DNA of 64,000 nt from positions 114,935 through 178,934 of the forward strand of contig ML978228.1 of assembly GCA_010015745.1 (NCBI GenBank), given 5' to 3'. The DNA comes from Setomelanomma holmii (Eukaryota > Ascomycota > Dothideomycetes > Pleosporales > Phaeosphaeriaceae). Under the pieces are notes generated by a model. It was given only the letters and a program-made list of their open reading frames with translations, made no database searches and was not told the origin of the DNA. The position numbers and the translations under genes were made by a program. How positions within the stretch are numbered: the first letter of the stretch is position 1; each line of letters begins with the position of its first letter. Shown piece by piece: positions 1 to 11,439 of this stretch.

Positions 1-1572
1 GGTCAGCAGTGCCGGGCCCTGGACATGCGTCACGCACAAAGTAGCGGCTAAAGGACGCGATATCAGCATGGATGCTCTTGAGCGACCTCTGTCTGGTATC
101 GCAGATGGATAAATCCACTAACTGATGCCGCGGACAGCAATGTCATAGAGCAGATATTCAGATAAGTCCTCTCCTGTCCGCCACACGTAACACAGATTCG
201 GAAGCTGATCATGCTTGCGAGCAATAAAGGAGGATCGCTCAGGCTGCGGCTCCACACTGTGTCAGGCGATCCTCCCATAACGCCATCCGACGCCTGCAGT
301 CGCTATCAACGCCATGCAAGTTGCTGAGAAACGGTGATTCGGGCCAGCCAACTTGAGATAGGATGTCGCCGCATACTCGGGAAGCCTTAGCCGAGGCGAC
401 ACAGCCGTTCAGTGTTCTCGTGCCAGATGAAAGGAGACTGCGGCATGGCTTGCGAGCGCGTGCAGGCACTCCTGAATTTGACGATAGCAACGGCTGGTGT
501 TGCTGCGCCGTGACTCGAGACCGAGGCCCCCGCCTTGAGTTGGACCATCTGAATGATAGCGGGACGGCAGGAACAGCGCTGCAAGAGATGGCGTGGCACT
601 GACACGCTGCAACGCCAACCAGCCGCATTGTCACCCAATGCTCGCGCAAGCAATATTACAGGTGTTGGTAGCGGTGATTGATGCGCGAAAAAATGTTTCT
701 TTGCCAAAAGCAGTTGCCAGTACTGGATGAGGTTGGCATGGTGAGTTGCAGCTTCCACTGCCTTCCAGACTGTCGATCATGCACAGGCCGCATCCGAAAA
801 CCCAATTCACTCGTCAAACAGGGCTCCCTCCCACGTCACCTTCCCGCTCAACCACCACATTGGGCCTTCGAGAAGTTCTTGATGTCTGCTCGAAAAGGCA
901 GGAGCTTGAGATTTCGCGTGGCAGCCATCATGCCATGCAAGCCCTGCCACGAGGTGAGTTTGGAGAAGAGCGACCCGCTTAGCCTCCATTTTGCCACACA
1001 CACCTCGCTCGAATTATTGGTAGGGCTGCTTTGTCTTCGATTCAGTGGTCATAGACCGCATTCAAACAACCAGAGCTTTGAACTCCGCTCCACCACCTGT
1101 TCGATAGTCTGTTGGAACCGGTGGACCTGCATGAGCGCCACATCCTTTCGAGAGTGCCGAGCTACAGCCAGAGACTAATGCTGCAGTCATTCTTGAGACA
1201 ATGGATTGGCAGCACCCAACACCAGGTTTCTTTATGGCCACTTTCTCAATCTGCGGCCGCGTCACCCCATAGGGCGACTACATTATTTCCGGCTTATCAT
1301 GGCTACTCCAGATCTATCGCCGAACCATCGAGATCGAGAAGTTATTATCTCTCTCTATGCGGCTAGGGGAGTATCAACGCGATACTGAAGAGTTATATGC
1401 AAAACGGCGGAGCCAAGGAGAAGTACCCGCAGTCGCCAATCTTACGTAGACGCAAGAGCCATACGATAGAATCACTTGTTTAATGCTGATCTTACAGACC
1501 GATAGGACGAGCAGTTGAGGAGAATCAGCCATCTGGATCTCAGGTACCACCAAGTGACCCATTGTCCCTGAT
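1..1572. other. gene-free left edge
   Basis: No open frame here has recognisable protein content; several overlapping frames of 60-166 codons on both strands look like chance openings in sequence of balanced composition. No transposon ends, tandem repeats or RNA-gene boxes were seen. It includes the downstream side of the BYS1-like gene, which is transcribed leftwards. Confidence 0.5.
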
Positions 1573-2077
1573 CTACCTGGAGTACACGGTGAACCAGATA
1601 TTCTCGTCGCTCTTGGTGACCTTCGCCTGACTCCCTCCTGGATGGACCCCCGCGGGCCACACGATGGGTTCACCAGAAGTGCTTGTAACTTCTACACGTA
1701 GCCCAGCAAATGGTGCTCCGAAGACCGAACTTAAGTCATACCACACCTTATCACCATCGAGATTGTACGAGAAGACCTGCTGTGGCTCTCCATTGTATAG
1801 ACCTTCCGGTCCTTCTGTGATCTTGATGGCAATACCGCCCGTCTTTTCGTCTTGATGCAGGGGTTCATACCACAAGCCGCCCCCTTGAAATGTTAGCTGC
1901 CTGCAGAGCTGGGCTATTCAAGAGTTGCTCACCGGGACCAATGGTTTGTCGAGGACTAACGTCGCTACCTACGGACCAAGCATAGATGGTGCTGTTTGAA
2001 CTGTTCAGCACGAGGGCATTCCCGACGGCTGAGGCAGATGTCGTGGATGCTGCCAGACACAGAAGGAGAAAACGCAT
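1573..2077 (-). CDS. BYS1-like small secreted protein
   Basis: Secreted protein of about 151 residues resembling the BYS1 (Blastomyces yeast-phase-specific) family, whose biochemical role is not established. Two exons: 2077-1933 and 1883-1573, separated by a 49-nt intron with GTGAGC donor, GCTAAC branch site and CAAG acceptor. Splicing restores the family pattern ...QTIGPGGGLWYEP... and removes an apparent frameshift. Residues 1-17 form a signal peptide ending in ASA. The mature part carries the typical GGIAIKIT, IWYDLS-like (VWYDLSSVFG) and WPxGVxPGGSQxKV blocks. Only the C-terminal cysteine pattern of many relatives is missing (it ends FTVYSR), so disulfides are probably absent. Intact by sequence. 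Confidence 0.82.
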
Positions 2078-3421
2078 AGCGTGTGACTCAACAAATAGAG
2101 CGCGTATCGAGAACGATGAAAGAGCACAATGGGCTGAGGGTTGGTCTTGGAGGCAACTCCTGAGTAGCCGATCTCTTCTGACGCTGAACTCGAACGAACC
2201 TCACATCTTTTTATACCCGCTTCAACTGACCAATTCCAGCATCTCCTCACGATGTCACACTGCCATCTCGCTAGAATCTTGGAAACGCACTAAGGTTTCT
2301 ACATCTTGTCACACATCAGCTCATCTCCTGGACCTCGATGCAACCATAGCACATTGTCTCGCGCTTGCGTCAGGCTTGTAAGACCAACAGCAGTCGGCAG
2401 ATCGACAACCTAGCCCTACCCTTGGATCTCCTGTTCTGGGAGCTATTCAATACTCCGATAAATTGCCAACGGAAAAGCGTTTGGATCGTCAATACATATA
2501 GCAAGGGCACGTATATTGCTCGTGCAGCAAGGGGTCTGACCTTACCGGTCAGGTGTCAAATATCGCGCCGCCGGGCAATAGGCGAGTGAGCATATCAATA
2601 TGCATGAACCTTGTATCGCAGTGCCAATGCTGTGTCGGGAAGGGTCGGAACTTGCATCACATGCAACCTTCGAAAGTTGCGCCTTTACTTTTCCTACCAA
2701 CCGCCTCACGACACAGGTCTACAAGTTCGAGCCTTGCAATAAGCTTGATATTGATCAGGAAGGTAGAACAGCTGTTCGAAGGCGCAAGCAGTAGTTCGCT
2801 ATCATCACACCTAATTGCCCTCTGGAACTCTGAATCCTATCTAGTCAAGCACAATGGCAACTGCTACGTGCCAAGCAGCGTTACACTACCCGACTACCAT
2901 AGTCTTGGGATCTCGCCATAGTAGCAACGTCTACACCGAAGTAGTACATGTACTTCGCCAAGAACACAATCAGTCTTCACTACGCTCACCGCTTCGGCGC
3001 CCATCTCTCACTATTGCCCATTACCAAGCGTCGCGAGAAATCCTCTGATACACATATAGAGCAACCAAACAGTTGCCGTACGATGCGGATAGACTCGGAC
3101 TCATGGCTGAATCAGCGTGAGCACCCTTGGCCGGCACGGAGACTTTCCACTGAGCCGATCCGTTTACGGAATTCTACAGTGAGGTGCTCAGCACCAATTT
3201 CACGATTTGGAAGCATCAAGTCAAGATGATTAGTATCATCTCGCACGACACTGAACAGTAAGGTACGAAATGACTAATTTTCTCTCTATTGAATGCGGAA
3301 CAACCGCGCCCTCAGTCATTATATAAGACCTCTTACCACGAAGCCAACATGACAACCCAAACCACAGCTCCGCCTCCCCGCGCAAATCCACAACAAGCCA
3401 GCAGAATCACATTTCCCCAGA
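2078..3421. other. intergenic, nothing recognised
   Basis: Spacer between the leftward BYS1-like gene and the rightward HD-domain gene, so it should hold both promoters. A short pyrimidine/adenine-rich tract precedes the HD gene. Small frames show no protein-like composition and no repeats were found. Confidence 0.5.
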
Positions 3422-4120
3422 ATGCCACCTCAACACCCAAACCGCGTCCTCGCCAGCATTACCATCCCCGACACGCCCACTATAACCGCCGCAATATCCT
3501 ACGCCCACACCAACCTCTCTCCCCAAACCTTCAACCACATAATGCGCTCCTGGCTCATCGGCGCCGCATCCCTTTCCCACCTCCCGTCCAGTCTGACACA
3601 ACACATCGACGCCGAAATCTTCGCTGTATCCGCAATCCTGCACGATCTGGGCTGGTCACATAACCCGGACTTAATTTCGACCGATAAGAGGTTTGAAGTC
3701 GACGGCGCAAACGCAGCGCGGGATTTCTTACGCACCCAGGGATGGAGTGCAGACCGGTGTCAAGGTGTATGGGACGCTATCGCGCTACATACGATTCCTA
3801 GTATCGCGTGCCATTCCACGCCCACTACTGCCCTGGTATCTGCCAGCGTCATGACTGAGCTAATCTCGCCGGATGTTAGTTCAAATATACTGGGTGAGAC
3901 ATTTGTAGGCGCGACGCAAGACCAGTGGGATGAGATAAATGCTGCGTTTCCGCGCGAGGGATGGAAGGAGCATCTTCACGAGACGCTTGTCGGGTTGTGT
4001 AGAGATAAACCGGAGGGATGTTGGGGGACATGGGTTGCTGGGTTTGGGGAGCGGCATCTCGAGGGCTGGGAGGATAAGGCAAAGGGAGTGGATTTGATTT
4101 CAGGGTTGACGAGGGAGTGA
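3422..4120 (+). CDS. HD-domain hydrolase, cyanamide hydratase-like
   Basis: Single-exon protein of 232 residues. It has the arrangement of the fungal HD-superfamily group that includes cyanamide hydratase and urea-hydrolyase-like enzymes: an early metal-ligand histidine in NHIMRSW (about residue 39), then the HD pair in AVSAILHDLGW (about residues 72-75), followed by a helical region ending in an amphipathic tail. The HD metal site is visible. The substrate is not readable from sequence: cyanamide hydration is the best-studied activity of relatives, but many members are uncharacterised. The ATG at 3422 starts just before the conserved part, and no alternative in-frame start lies closer. No operon-like context; neighbours are unrelated. 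Confidence 0.78.
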   Translation: MPPQHPNRVLASITIPDTPTITAAISYAHTNLSPQTFNHIMRSWLIGAASLSHLPSSLTQHIDAEIFAVSAILHDLGWSHNPDLISTDKRFEVDGANAARDFLRTQGWSADRCQGVWDAIALHTIPSIACHSTPTTALVSASVMTELISPDVSSNILGETFVGATQDQWDEINAAFPREGWKEHLHETLVGLCRDKPEGCWGTWVAGFGERHLEGWEDKAKGVDLISGLTRE

Positions 4121-4318
4121 GGGGTGGGTGGGCGCGGGAGCTGGGGGGAGGTCCTGGATGGGAGGTGCTTTCATGGAGTCTGTGGCAGTGCGACGCAGAC
4201 AGGAAAAGAAGGGGAAGGTGGACTGGGAAGGATAGGATAGGCTAGTAACTCGCCTCCTTGATGTTCCACACCCAATCATCAGCTTCTCCCTACTACTCTT
4301 CTCCATTCCCGCCAGGCT

Positions 4319-4578
4319 TTACCCCATGCCGATCCTAGCACAGCCAATAAAGCACGCGTAATCGAACTTTCCACAGCACACCTCTTCGCACTTTCTACAC
4401 GGCAGAGTATCGCAAGGCTGCAAGGCGGTTGCTGTCCCCGATGCCGTTGTCCGCATTTGCTGTCAGTACGAATCACCGGGGCCGCTGGGATGTTTGCAGT
4501 GCTTAGACCTACCTGCGCTGAAATGATAGGACTTCCGCAGGTCATTGCTGCAAAGGATAGGGCAGTGAACAGCCTCAT
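4319..4578 (-). CDS. small secreted cysteine-rich protein (effector-like)
   Basis: A 68-residue protein that appears only after splicing. Exon 1 is 4578-4513, the intron 4512-4460 (53 nt, GTAGGT...TGACAG), exon 2 4459-4319. Residues 1-21 form a signal peptide (hydrophobic core after MRLF, ending ISA). The mature peptide of about 47 residues has seven cysteines spaced C-x4-C-x2-C-x3-CC-x6-C-x3-C near the C-terminus, ending in IGMG. Small size, a secretion signal and dense cysteines are the usual marks of fungal secreted effectors or antimicrobial peptides, but I recognise no family and the odd cysteine number leaves one unpaired or used for dimerisation. It lies between the HD gene and the EAF gene. 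Confidence 0.55.
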
Positions 4579-4879
4579 TGCAGTTCAACGAAATGCGCTA
4601 TGTAATGTTGTGAATTCGGTGTCGTGGTCATTTTGTGAAGACAAGAGACAAGACGAGGGCGGACCGCAGATGAAAAGGTCGCGCGCAAAATATGACGGAC
4701 CGACCTCATACCACAATTGTGGTTCATGAAATGATGTGCAGAGACATCCTTATGCATGACCCATCTCGAGTATGGATTGACACCAAATCATAAGAGAGAT
4801 AGGGGGTTGCTGCAAATGTTGTACATTCATATGATAGTTCAGCCTGAAAGATTTCGGTGCTTTGATTCTCGATCATCTC

Positions 4880-6474
4880 CTACTCTTCCTCACTTTCCTC
4901 ACTCTCCTCAGCCAAGCCCGCCATCATCTCCTGATACAACGGATCCTCTTCATCTTCTTCAGCAGCGGGGCCAGCTACACTAGGTTTCCGATCATGCCCG
5001 CTTGTGCTCTGCCTCGCAGGTGGTCCAATGTCCACAACATCAACATCTGCATCGTCTTCGTCTTTGTCTTCGTCTTCGTCTTCGTTTTCGTCTTCGACTT
5101 CCACCCCACCATCGTCTTCATCCTCGTCCTCGCCTTCGGCGTCTTCTACATCGCCTCCGTCGTCGAATTCAATAACGTCTGCATCGGGCACAGCGCGACT
5201 CTTGCGGGGCGTGAATGTGTGCGGATTGGGTGAGCCTTGAGCGCTGCTCGTGGCACTCGCGAGCGATATGGGTCCGTTAGAGGGCGACTTGAAGCCGCCA
5301 CCGACACCAAGATTCTGGCCTAGGCCGAGCGACGCCAGTGCACCACCAGTGCGTGGCCGCGATGGACGTGCGTCGGGCACTTCAATCTCCAGACCGCCGT
5401 CGTTGTCTGATTCGCCTTCAGCGTCGTCATCTTCTGGCTCAGATTGTGCGTGGTATTGCGGCGATGGCGAGCGTTCGGCAGGTCGAGGTGGAGAAGAGGC
5501 GGCTTCGCCTTCAGCATCAACGTCGGACTCATCCGATGAGTGGACGAGCTCAGCAGACTTGATCTTGGAGGCCGGAGGTCCGGCAGCTCGACCCTTGGGC
5601 TTGGGTGCAGCATCGGGTGTGGGCCGCTCTGAGGCACGGCGTTCAAGGTGGATAGCAGGCGGTGGTTGCGCCTTCTTCGCCGCATCCTTCTTCTTCTTCA
5701 AAAACAGGCCGGCCTCAACAGGCTTGCGCTTCTTTAGCGCAGGTTCTGCAGCTTTTGGTCTCGGTGCCGCGGCTGCTGCAGGCTTCCGTGCTCCAAATTG
5801 TGGAGTGTTCACGGCGCTGCCTGGGCCTGTGTGATAGTCTGGGGATGACGCAAAGTGGTACTCGGACTCATCGCCGCGCTTCTCCTTCTCCTTGCTCAGG
5901 AAATGCCGGAAGTCATATGGGTTATTGGGATCTGGTTCACCAGACTCATCAGCTGGGACTGTCTCGCCAAATAGATCCTCGTCTGCCCTCTCATCGTGCT
6001 GTCCATCCTTGTTCTTCTTCGCAAAGATCTTCGGATACTGTGACGCAACGTTTTTGTCGTTCTTTGTGGCGAGACTGAAGGTATACGAGTGCGATAGCGG
6101 CTCGAGCGTGGCTTTCTGGGAGGCGGGATCAAACAGCAGGACGTAAGACTTCTTTGCCGCAGCACGGTTGCCGGTGAAGGTGAAGATGTCCTTCTTTCCC
6201 GAGGCACTCTTGTCCACGAGTCTCAGACTGTAGGCGTTGTTCGACGAGGGTGTGAGGGTCGTGGTGCGGGAATCGGACGTCTGCGCGGGCTTGTAATTGT
6301 CTTGGAATGATAAGCTATTCTGAATAGGAATGGGACGCAAGGAGCTGCCATACATTTGGCACTGCTGAAGCCGCCCCGCGAAGGCTCATCACTCGAGATC
6401 CGGTCGCTGACGTGCAGGATGTAGTGTGCCTTCTTGTGTGGCTCGATGCGGCTCTCAGCCATCGGGGAAGCCAT
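4880..6474 (-). CDS. EAF-type RNA polymerase II elongation factor
   Basis: About 513 residues, two exons: 6474-6354 and 6300-4880, with a 53-nt intron (GTATGG...TCCAAG). The splice rebuilds the conserved N-terminal EAF (ELL-associated factor) block, ending SSAKYNYKPAQ. EAF proteins partner ELL in stimulating transcription elongation in the nucleus. The first about 110 residues form the family domain. The remainder is low complexity: alanine/proline/lysine-rich stretches, several SDESD-type acidic clusters, and a long Asp/Glu-rich tail encoded by a GAA/GAC-type microsatellite near 5050-5100. Such an acidic tail suits an activation or chromatin-contact region (inference). A second in-frame ATG four codons in could be used. 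Confidence 0.82.
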
Positions 6475-6956
6475 CGCGGATGCTGTTCGTGCTGTACGGT
6501 GCTTTCAGCCAGGAAGACGCATACAACGAGAAGAGAGCAGGGTGCGATGTCGAAGGGAGGCAGGGTACAAGGTGTCACTGGGCGTGGATTGTCATGGTGT
6601 GGTTGTCATGGATTGAATGTGAAGGTCAGCGAGTCCGCCAGTCACGCCCAGGCTGGTCTGAATTGGCATGTCCGCACGCGCCACGGTCCTTCCCGCTACC
6701 CTGCCGCAACTCCGCCACTCCACACCTCTATTTGGCCTCCATCCTCTCTGGTCACCACAGGCATTCGACGCTTGATGAGACAACTGCAGCCTGCTTCACG
6801 AAGGCCATGTGTGCCACTATATGCCGCCAACAACAGCATTTCGAGGCGAACACCACATCGCTGAAAGCTGGTGCCTGAGCATGCTGATATTAGATCACTC
6901 GGTAGCACATATGCAATCAGTACTTGATTTGTTATCAATACCCTCTCACTCACCAT

Positions 6957-7833
6957 CTACGCACAAAACGGCCCCTCACACTCCTTAGGGAAGTAATACG
7001 CCCCCTTCTTGATCGCTTGCGCAATCTCCCTCACAGGCACCACATACTTCTTCACCTCCGGCACCTCCTCATCAATCAGTTCCGCCACCATATTCCCAAA
7101 CACCACACTGCCCTGGCTGTTCAGATGCGTAAAATCCGTGGGATTGAGATTGTACGTCGCCGCCTTATCTGGCCCAATCGCATTCAAGTACGCCGTGCTC
7201 GCACCGTTCAAATCAATGATATCTGCGCCGCTCTGACTTGCTGCTGCTTTCGCTGCGGCTGTGACGTCCGCCAGGTTCTCGGTGACTTTGCCGGTTGAGT
7301 TGGTGAATTTGCGTCTGCTCAGACTGGTAACGAGGATGGGTGTTGCATGGACTGCGCGGACCTCGTCGACGAATTTGACGAGGTTGGCTGTCAGGAGCGC
7401 CATGCTGATGTTTTTCTCGGGTTTCTGGTCGTTGTGGCCGAATTGGATGGTCACGTAGGGTGTGTACTTTGAGCTCGCGTTCTTGGCTGCGGAGAGGACG
7501 GTCGCCCAGTCGCCGCCGGCGCGGAAGGAGACGGTTGTTGCGCCGTTGTGGCCGTAGTTCTTGCCCCAGGCGCCTTTCTTGAGGGTTGTGTTCAAGAAGC
7601 CATCACCCCAGCCTGTCTCAATATTAGCAACTGGCCATGATGTGTACATGTGTTGGCTGCGAGAACTGCATACCTCCGCCACCAGTCGATTGCACAGCAG
7701 TCGTCGAATCCCCAGCAAGGAAGAACGCAGGTGGCTTTTCCTTTCCTCTACTTTCCAACGCCGGTGCAGCAGCTGTGAACGTGGCGAGAGATGCCAGTGT
7801 CGCAAAGGACACGAAGCTAGATTGAAACAGCAT
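6957..7833 (-). CDS. rhamnogalacturonan acetylesterase (CE12, SGNH fold)
   Basis: Secreted esterase of about 271 residues that removes acetyl groups from the rhamnogalacturonan I backbone of pectin. Two exons: 7833-7674 and 7612-6957; the 61-nt intron (GTATGC, GCTAAT branch, GACAG) restores GDSTTAVQSTGGGGWGDGF. The start is the ATG at 7833; the further upstream codons have no ATG. Residues 1-21 form a signal peptide. Catalytic signatures are all present: GDST (nucleophile serine), a glycine block, GHND, and DFTHLN for the Asp-His pair. Length matches the family. It lies upstream of, and divergent from, the AA14-like gene, so this part of the window is enriched in plant-cell-wall enzymes. Confidence 0.9.
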
Positions 7834-7857
7834 CTTGACCAGTAACTTCTTTCTCAA

Positions 7858-9509
7858 TCACAACGCAATCGTCTCCGCGCAGTCCAAGTCTTAATTCAGC
7901 TCCCAAGACATCCTTTATACACGCTAATCTCCCTACACCCGAGCATTGATCGTTTTAGATGCGGCACGATAGATTTCTTCCACGAGGTACCCATGAGGTA
8001 TGTCGTGCGTTTCCACCAATGGTGGTGTTGCGGATAGACTGTTAGTGCGACTGGGCGGAGCAAATACCCCGTGGGGTTGGAGCTGCCGTTGATGTTCTCC
8101 GGGGAATCTTGTCCCGAGATCTGAGACGGAATTGTTTGCTCATCGTTGGCCCTGCATATTCTAAAATTGAAGAACGCAGAGTTATTAGTTGTGGTTGTGA
8201 CCAAGGTACGAGGCCTGTCGTCATAGCTCGGTAGCGAGATCTGGCCAAGTGCACTTCCCTCATGCCCTCTGCAGTTTTTTCCCTCCTCATGTCTCGAGCT
8301 ACTGGACACGTCGACACGCTTCACGAAAGCTGCTTGGTCCGGAAATTACACTTCGCCCCGGGGTATGGTTAGCTTTGCCAGCAGTAGTTACCAGCCCTGC
8401 CTCATCTCCACAATACGCTGGAGCAAGTCCGCCTCATGCCGCCATGCATCAGAACCTTCCACCTCTCACAGGAGGACCTACTGAAGAGTGTTTGCGCACA
8501 TTTTAAAGGGCGATGTCTCATCGACAAGCTGCTGATCTCAGGGACACGGTTCTCTGAACATCGAGACCTATGATGCGATGCACTGACTTCAGAGCCCTTC
8601 ATGAAGGCATATCATGCCTTGAGAGGTGCTGAGCCCTGCCAGTCGCCAGAAAGATTCGGGAAAAGCCAATAAAGCGCATAGTAAGTGTTGATCACTGCCG
8701 CCTGAGAGGCAAGTACAGCAGCTCTCGATGTGTGGAGCTGGCACCCCTCGCAGGACATTCGGTACTGGTCTGATGGCTAGGACTACATGACCCTTACACG
8801 CTTGTCTCTCGGTACCCAAGAGCTTGTTTGGTACAACCAGACTTTTTCTTTCGTTATCTACCTGCAGAAATGGACACAGATGCTGATGCTCCTTCATCTG
8901 CCATGTCGTTGCGGCTACGGCAATCCCTCGGTGATCGCGACGCCACCAAATAACTCTCCGACCATGAAACACATCGCTCGTTTCAACATTCCGTCACCAC
9001 AGCACTGTTCATTCGCTCTGCTGTTCGTACTGAACGCCGGTCCGTCGATGCCCAGGAAAAGACGCCGTACAATTTGCTACCAATCGCCAGAGTGGGTAAA
9101 GCTACTGCTCAGACAACAATGTCCCCCACAGTCTCAGTCCCACATCACGACCGCCATGAAGCCGGTGCTACCGCTGCACTGTCAATACGACCTGCAATGT
9201 GAAGTGATTGTCACAACTTTGACATCCCAACATGTTTCGACGGCAGCCAAAGACTTGGTTGCGGACCGACCGTGGAGCTGGAGCAGATAGGCCCGAAGCA
9301 GAGTAAGGTACTTGAAGCTGGCTGCCTCATGCAGTCATTTCCCATGTCAAGGCATCATTCGGATCTTGTACTGTCTCTGTTTCTCTCGTTTGCTCAGTCA
9401 TTCCTTACTGCCTTGAAGGTGTCCACTCATTCAGTTCTTTCACGGGTTTCAGCATAGGTCTGCAGCTCCTTCATTCACAAAACTCATTGGACAGCATCAA
9501 GACCAAACC
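7858..9509. other. 1.65-kb intergenic region
   Basis: Divergent spacer between the leftward acetylesterase and the rightward AA14-like gene, so it probably contains both promoters. The frames inside (longest about 167 codons) show no recognisable protein. No repeats, transposon ends or RNA gene boxes were seen. Confidence 0.5.
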
Positions 9510-10667
9510 ATGGTTCACACAGCACTCCTCACCATAGCCATGGCCGCTATGGCCTCGGCACATACAGCAGTATGGGCACCGGGCATGTACTGTCGCGGCG
9601 GTGCAGACCCAGCCAAGGATGATCAGAACACTAACCTCGCTGTGAACCCGCTCTACAACCTTTCCAAGGAAGACTGGTGGTTTCAGCATGACCGTGGCTG
9701 CGACAAGGTGCCTCCCAAAGCTGGCGAATTCTTCGAACTCCCTGCGAATGGCAACATTACTGTCGAACTTGCACACAACCGTGCTTTCACCACTCTCTCC
9801 TACGACGGCAAAATGATCACTGACTGGCCTGACGGCAAGCAGCACCCTGAAGATTGGAATGGCTTCAACACAGGCGGAACGCCCGCAGTATGCTTGAAGG
9901 ACGACGGTGCTTTGCATACCTACAATGAAAGTTCCGCTGGAGGCACAGCGTTTGCAATTAGCTACACCCCAAACCTCGCAGAAGTTACAATGGAAAACCT
10001 CGTCGTGTTCACCACCCGCTACCATACCCCCTGGAAGCGTCTAGCAACCTACGACATCCCAGATCTCCCCGCCTGCCCTGAAGGCGGATGTACTTGCGCA
10101 TGGCTCTGGATCCCGAATGGATGTGGACAAGCCAACATGTACATGCAGGGCTTCAAGTGCAACGTCACCGGTGCCTCTCCTTCGGCTAAGCCGTTAGCGA
10201 AAGCGCAGGTGCCGGTATACTGCGAGAACGAGCCAGAAAAGTGTATCAAAGGCGCGAAGCAGATGTTGGCTTGGCATCAGGCCACGGGTAACAATATCGA
10301 GACGGAGCAATGGGTCACGCCGAATTACAATCAGAAGTGCGGTTGGGCTGAGGGCGCGCAGACGGACATCTTCGAAGGAGGTGTGGTTGAGCCTGCAGTG
10401 TCGTCGTCCAAGGCTGCTATTCCCTCGCCCAGCTCAACATTGGTAGCGCCATCGTCAGTGGCGAGTTCCTCAACGTTGCAAACGTCTGCGGCTGTGACCT
10501 CGAGCGATGCGGTGGCCCCTTCGCCCGTCAAAGACGCTTTGCCAAGCTCTTCGGTACAAGGCATCACCAGTGTTGCGTGGCCAACTGTTTCTCCGACCAA
10601 AGCTGCTGATGGAAGGCCATCAAAGGCGTGTTCGGCAAGGCGACCTCGCTACACTCCGTCGAACTAA
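9510..10667 (+). CDS. AA14-like lytic polysaccharide monooxygenase
   Basis: Single-exon protein of 385 residues. Signal peptide residues 1-17 (ending ASA) leave His18 as the mature N-terminus (HTAVW), as needed for a copper histidine brace. Blocks shared with AA14 enzymes follow in order: NPLYNL...DWWFQ, PP-x-GEFFELPA, an internal histidine in RYHTPWKR, CPEGGCTCAWLWIPNGCG, MYMQGFKCNVTG, CIKGAKQM, and AQTDIF. The family includes xylan-active copper oxygenases in basidiomycetes; activity of ascomycete homologues is less certain. The last about 90 residues are a Ser/Thr/Ala/Pro-rich linker ending in a short basic, cysteine-containing tail rather than a carbohydrate-binding module. It probably acts outside the cell on hemicellulose, beside other wall-active genes. 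Confidence 0.75.
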   Translation: MVHTALLTIAMAAMASAHTAVWAPGMYCRGGADPAKDDQNTNLAVNPLYNLSKEDWWFQHDRGCDKVPPKAGEFFELPANGNITVELAHNRAFTTLSYDGKMITDWPDGKQHPEDWNGFNTGGTPAVCLKDDGALHTYNESSAGGTAFAISYTPNLAEVTMENLVVFTTRYHTPWKRLATYDIPDLPACPEGGCTCAWLWIPNGCGQANMYMQGFKCNVTGASPSAKPLAKAQVPVYCENEPEKCIKGAKQMLAWHQATGNNIETEQWVTPNYNQKCGWAEGAQTDIFEGGVVEPAVSSSKAAIPSPSSTLVAPSSVASSSTLQTSAAVTSSDAVAPSPVKDALPSSSVQGITSVAWPTVSPTKAADGRPSKACSARRPRYTPSN

Positions 10668-11439
10668 GTCAGCCCAATATATCTTCTCTTCCCATTCTGC
10701 GCGCTAGAAGCGCCATTCAATTGTCTTCGAACATGTAGTTTATAACAAATAAGACGCCGACCTCGAAAAGTCGCTGTTCCTCATCCTAAGAATCCGCACC
10801 TGCATTGCTTGTCAGCGTGCATGTCCAGCATCACCACTTCCCAAACCGTTCAACGTCGCCAATGCCTCACTCAAAAAGGAAACGACGGCAATCCCAACAT
10901 TGCCATGTCCAGACACGCCAACCACACGCGCACCTGGGCCCATGTTTCAAGCAAATAAGGGCCTTGCTTGCCCACGCTTGTGCTGCAGCTGAGCCAAGGC
11001 TTGGCCAATGACAAGCCCTGGAGATGCGCGGCACGGTGCAGGATGCGCGGCGCGCTGATTCTTCTTATCGCACAAACTTGGAAGCGCACATTCGTTGATG
11101 CCGTGCTTGCCAGTCCAGAGCGCATTACGGAAGGGGGAGCCGGGTGAATGTGAGCGAAGGGCAGGCGCGATCCCGGGGACTGGGTGGGAGCTACTGCCGT
11201 TTGTGTTAGGGCATTTTTTGTTCCTCGATCTAATCTTGTTGTTCGAGTCTCTTCTTGTTGATTGCTTCATTCACCGACGTTTACGGTGCAGCAAAGTGAA
11301 ACGCATCAATCGATTCACGAGCGCAGAATAGGCGCAGTCACTCGTTAGTTCATTTCTGGTGTCGGACTTTTTGCTGCTGTGCTACACGCCCACTGCTGCA
11401 CGTCAACTTCTCGCGCAGACTCACACGGCATACTCAACC
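10668..11439. other. intergenic, probable GH72 promoter
   Basis: No gene seen. The last 250 bases before the GH72 start are pyrimidine-rich and probably hold its promoter and leader. The frames are chance openings. Confidence 0.45.

Noticed and set aside
239..758. Overlapping frames on both strands near the left edge
   Set aside because: Frames are mutually overlapping, lack domain content and show no splice-consistent extension.
1865..1935. Apparent frameshift in the BYS1-like gene
   Set aside because: A 49-nt intron with donor, branch and acceptor restores the family sequence exactly, so the gene is intact.
5004..5240. Ser-rich frame on the plus strand
   Set aside because: It is the antisense shadow of the Asp/Glu-rich microsatellite in the EAF gene.
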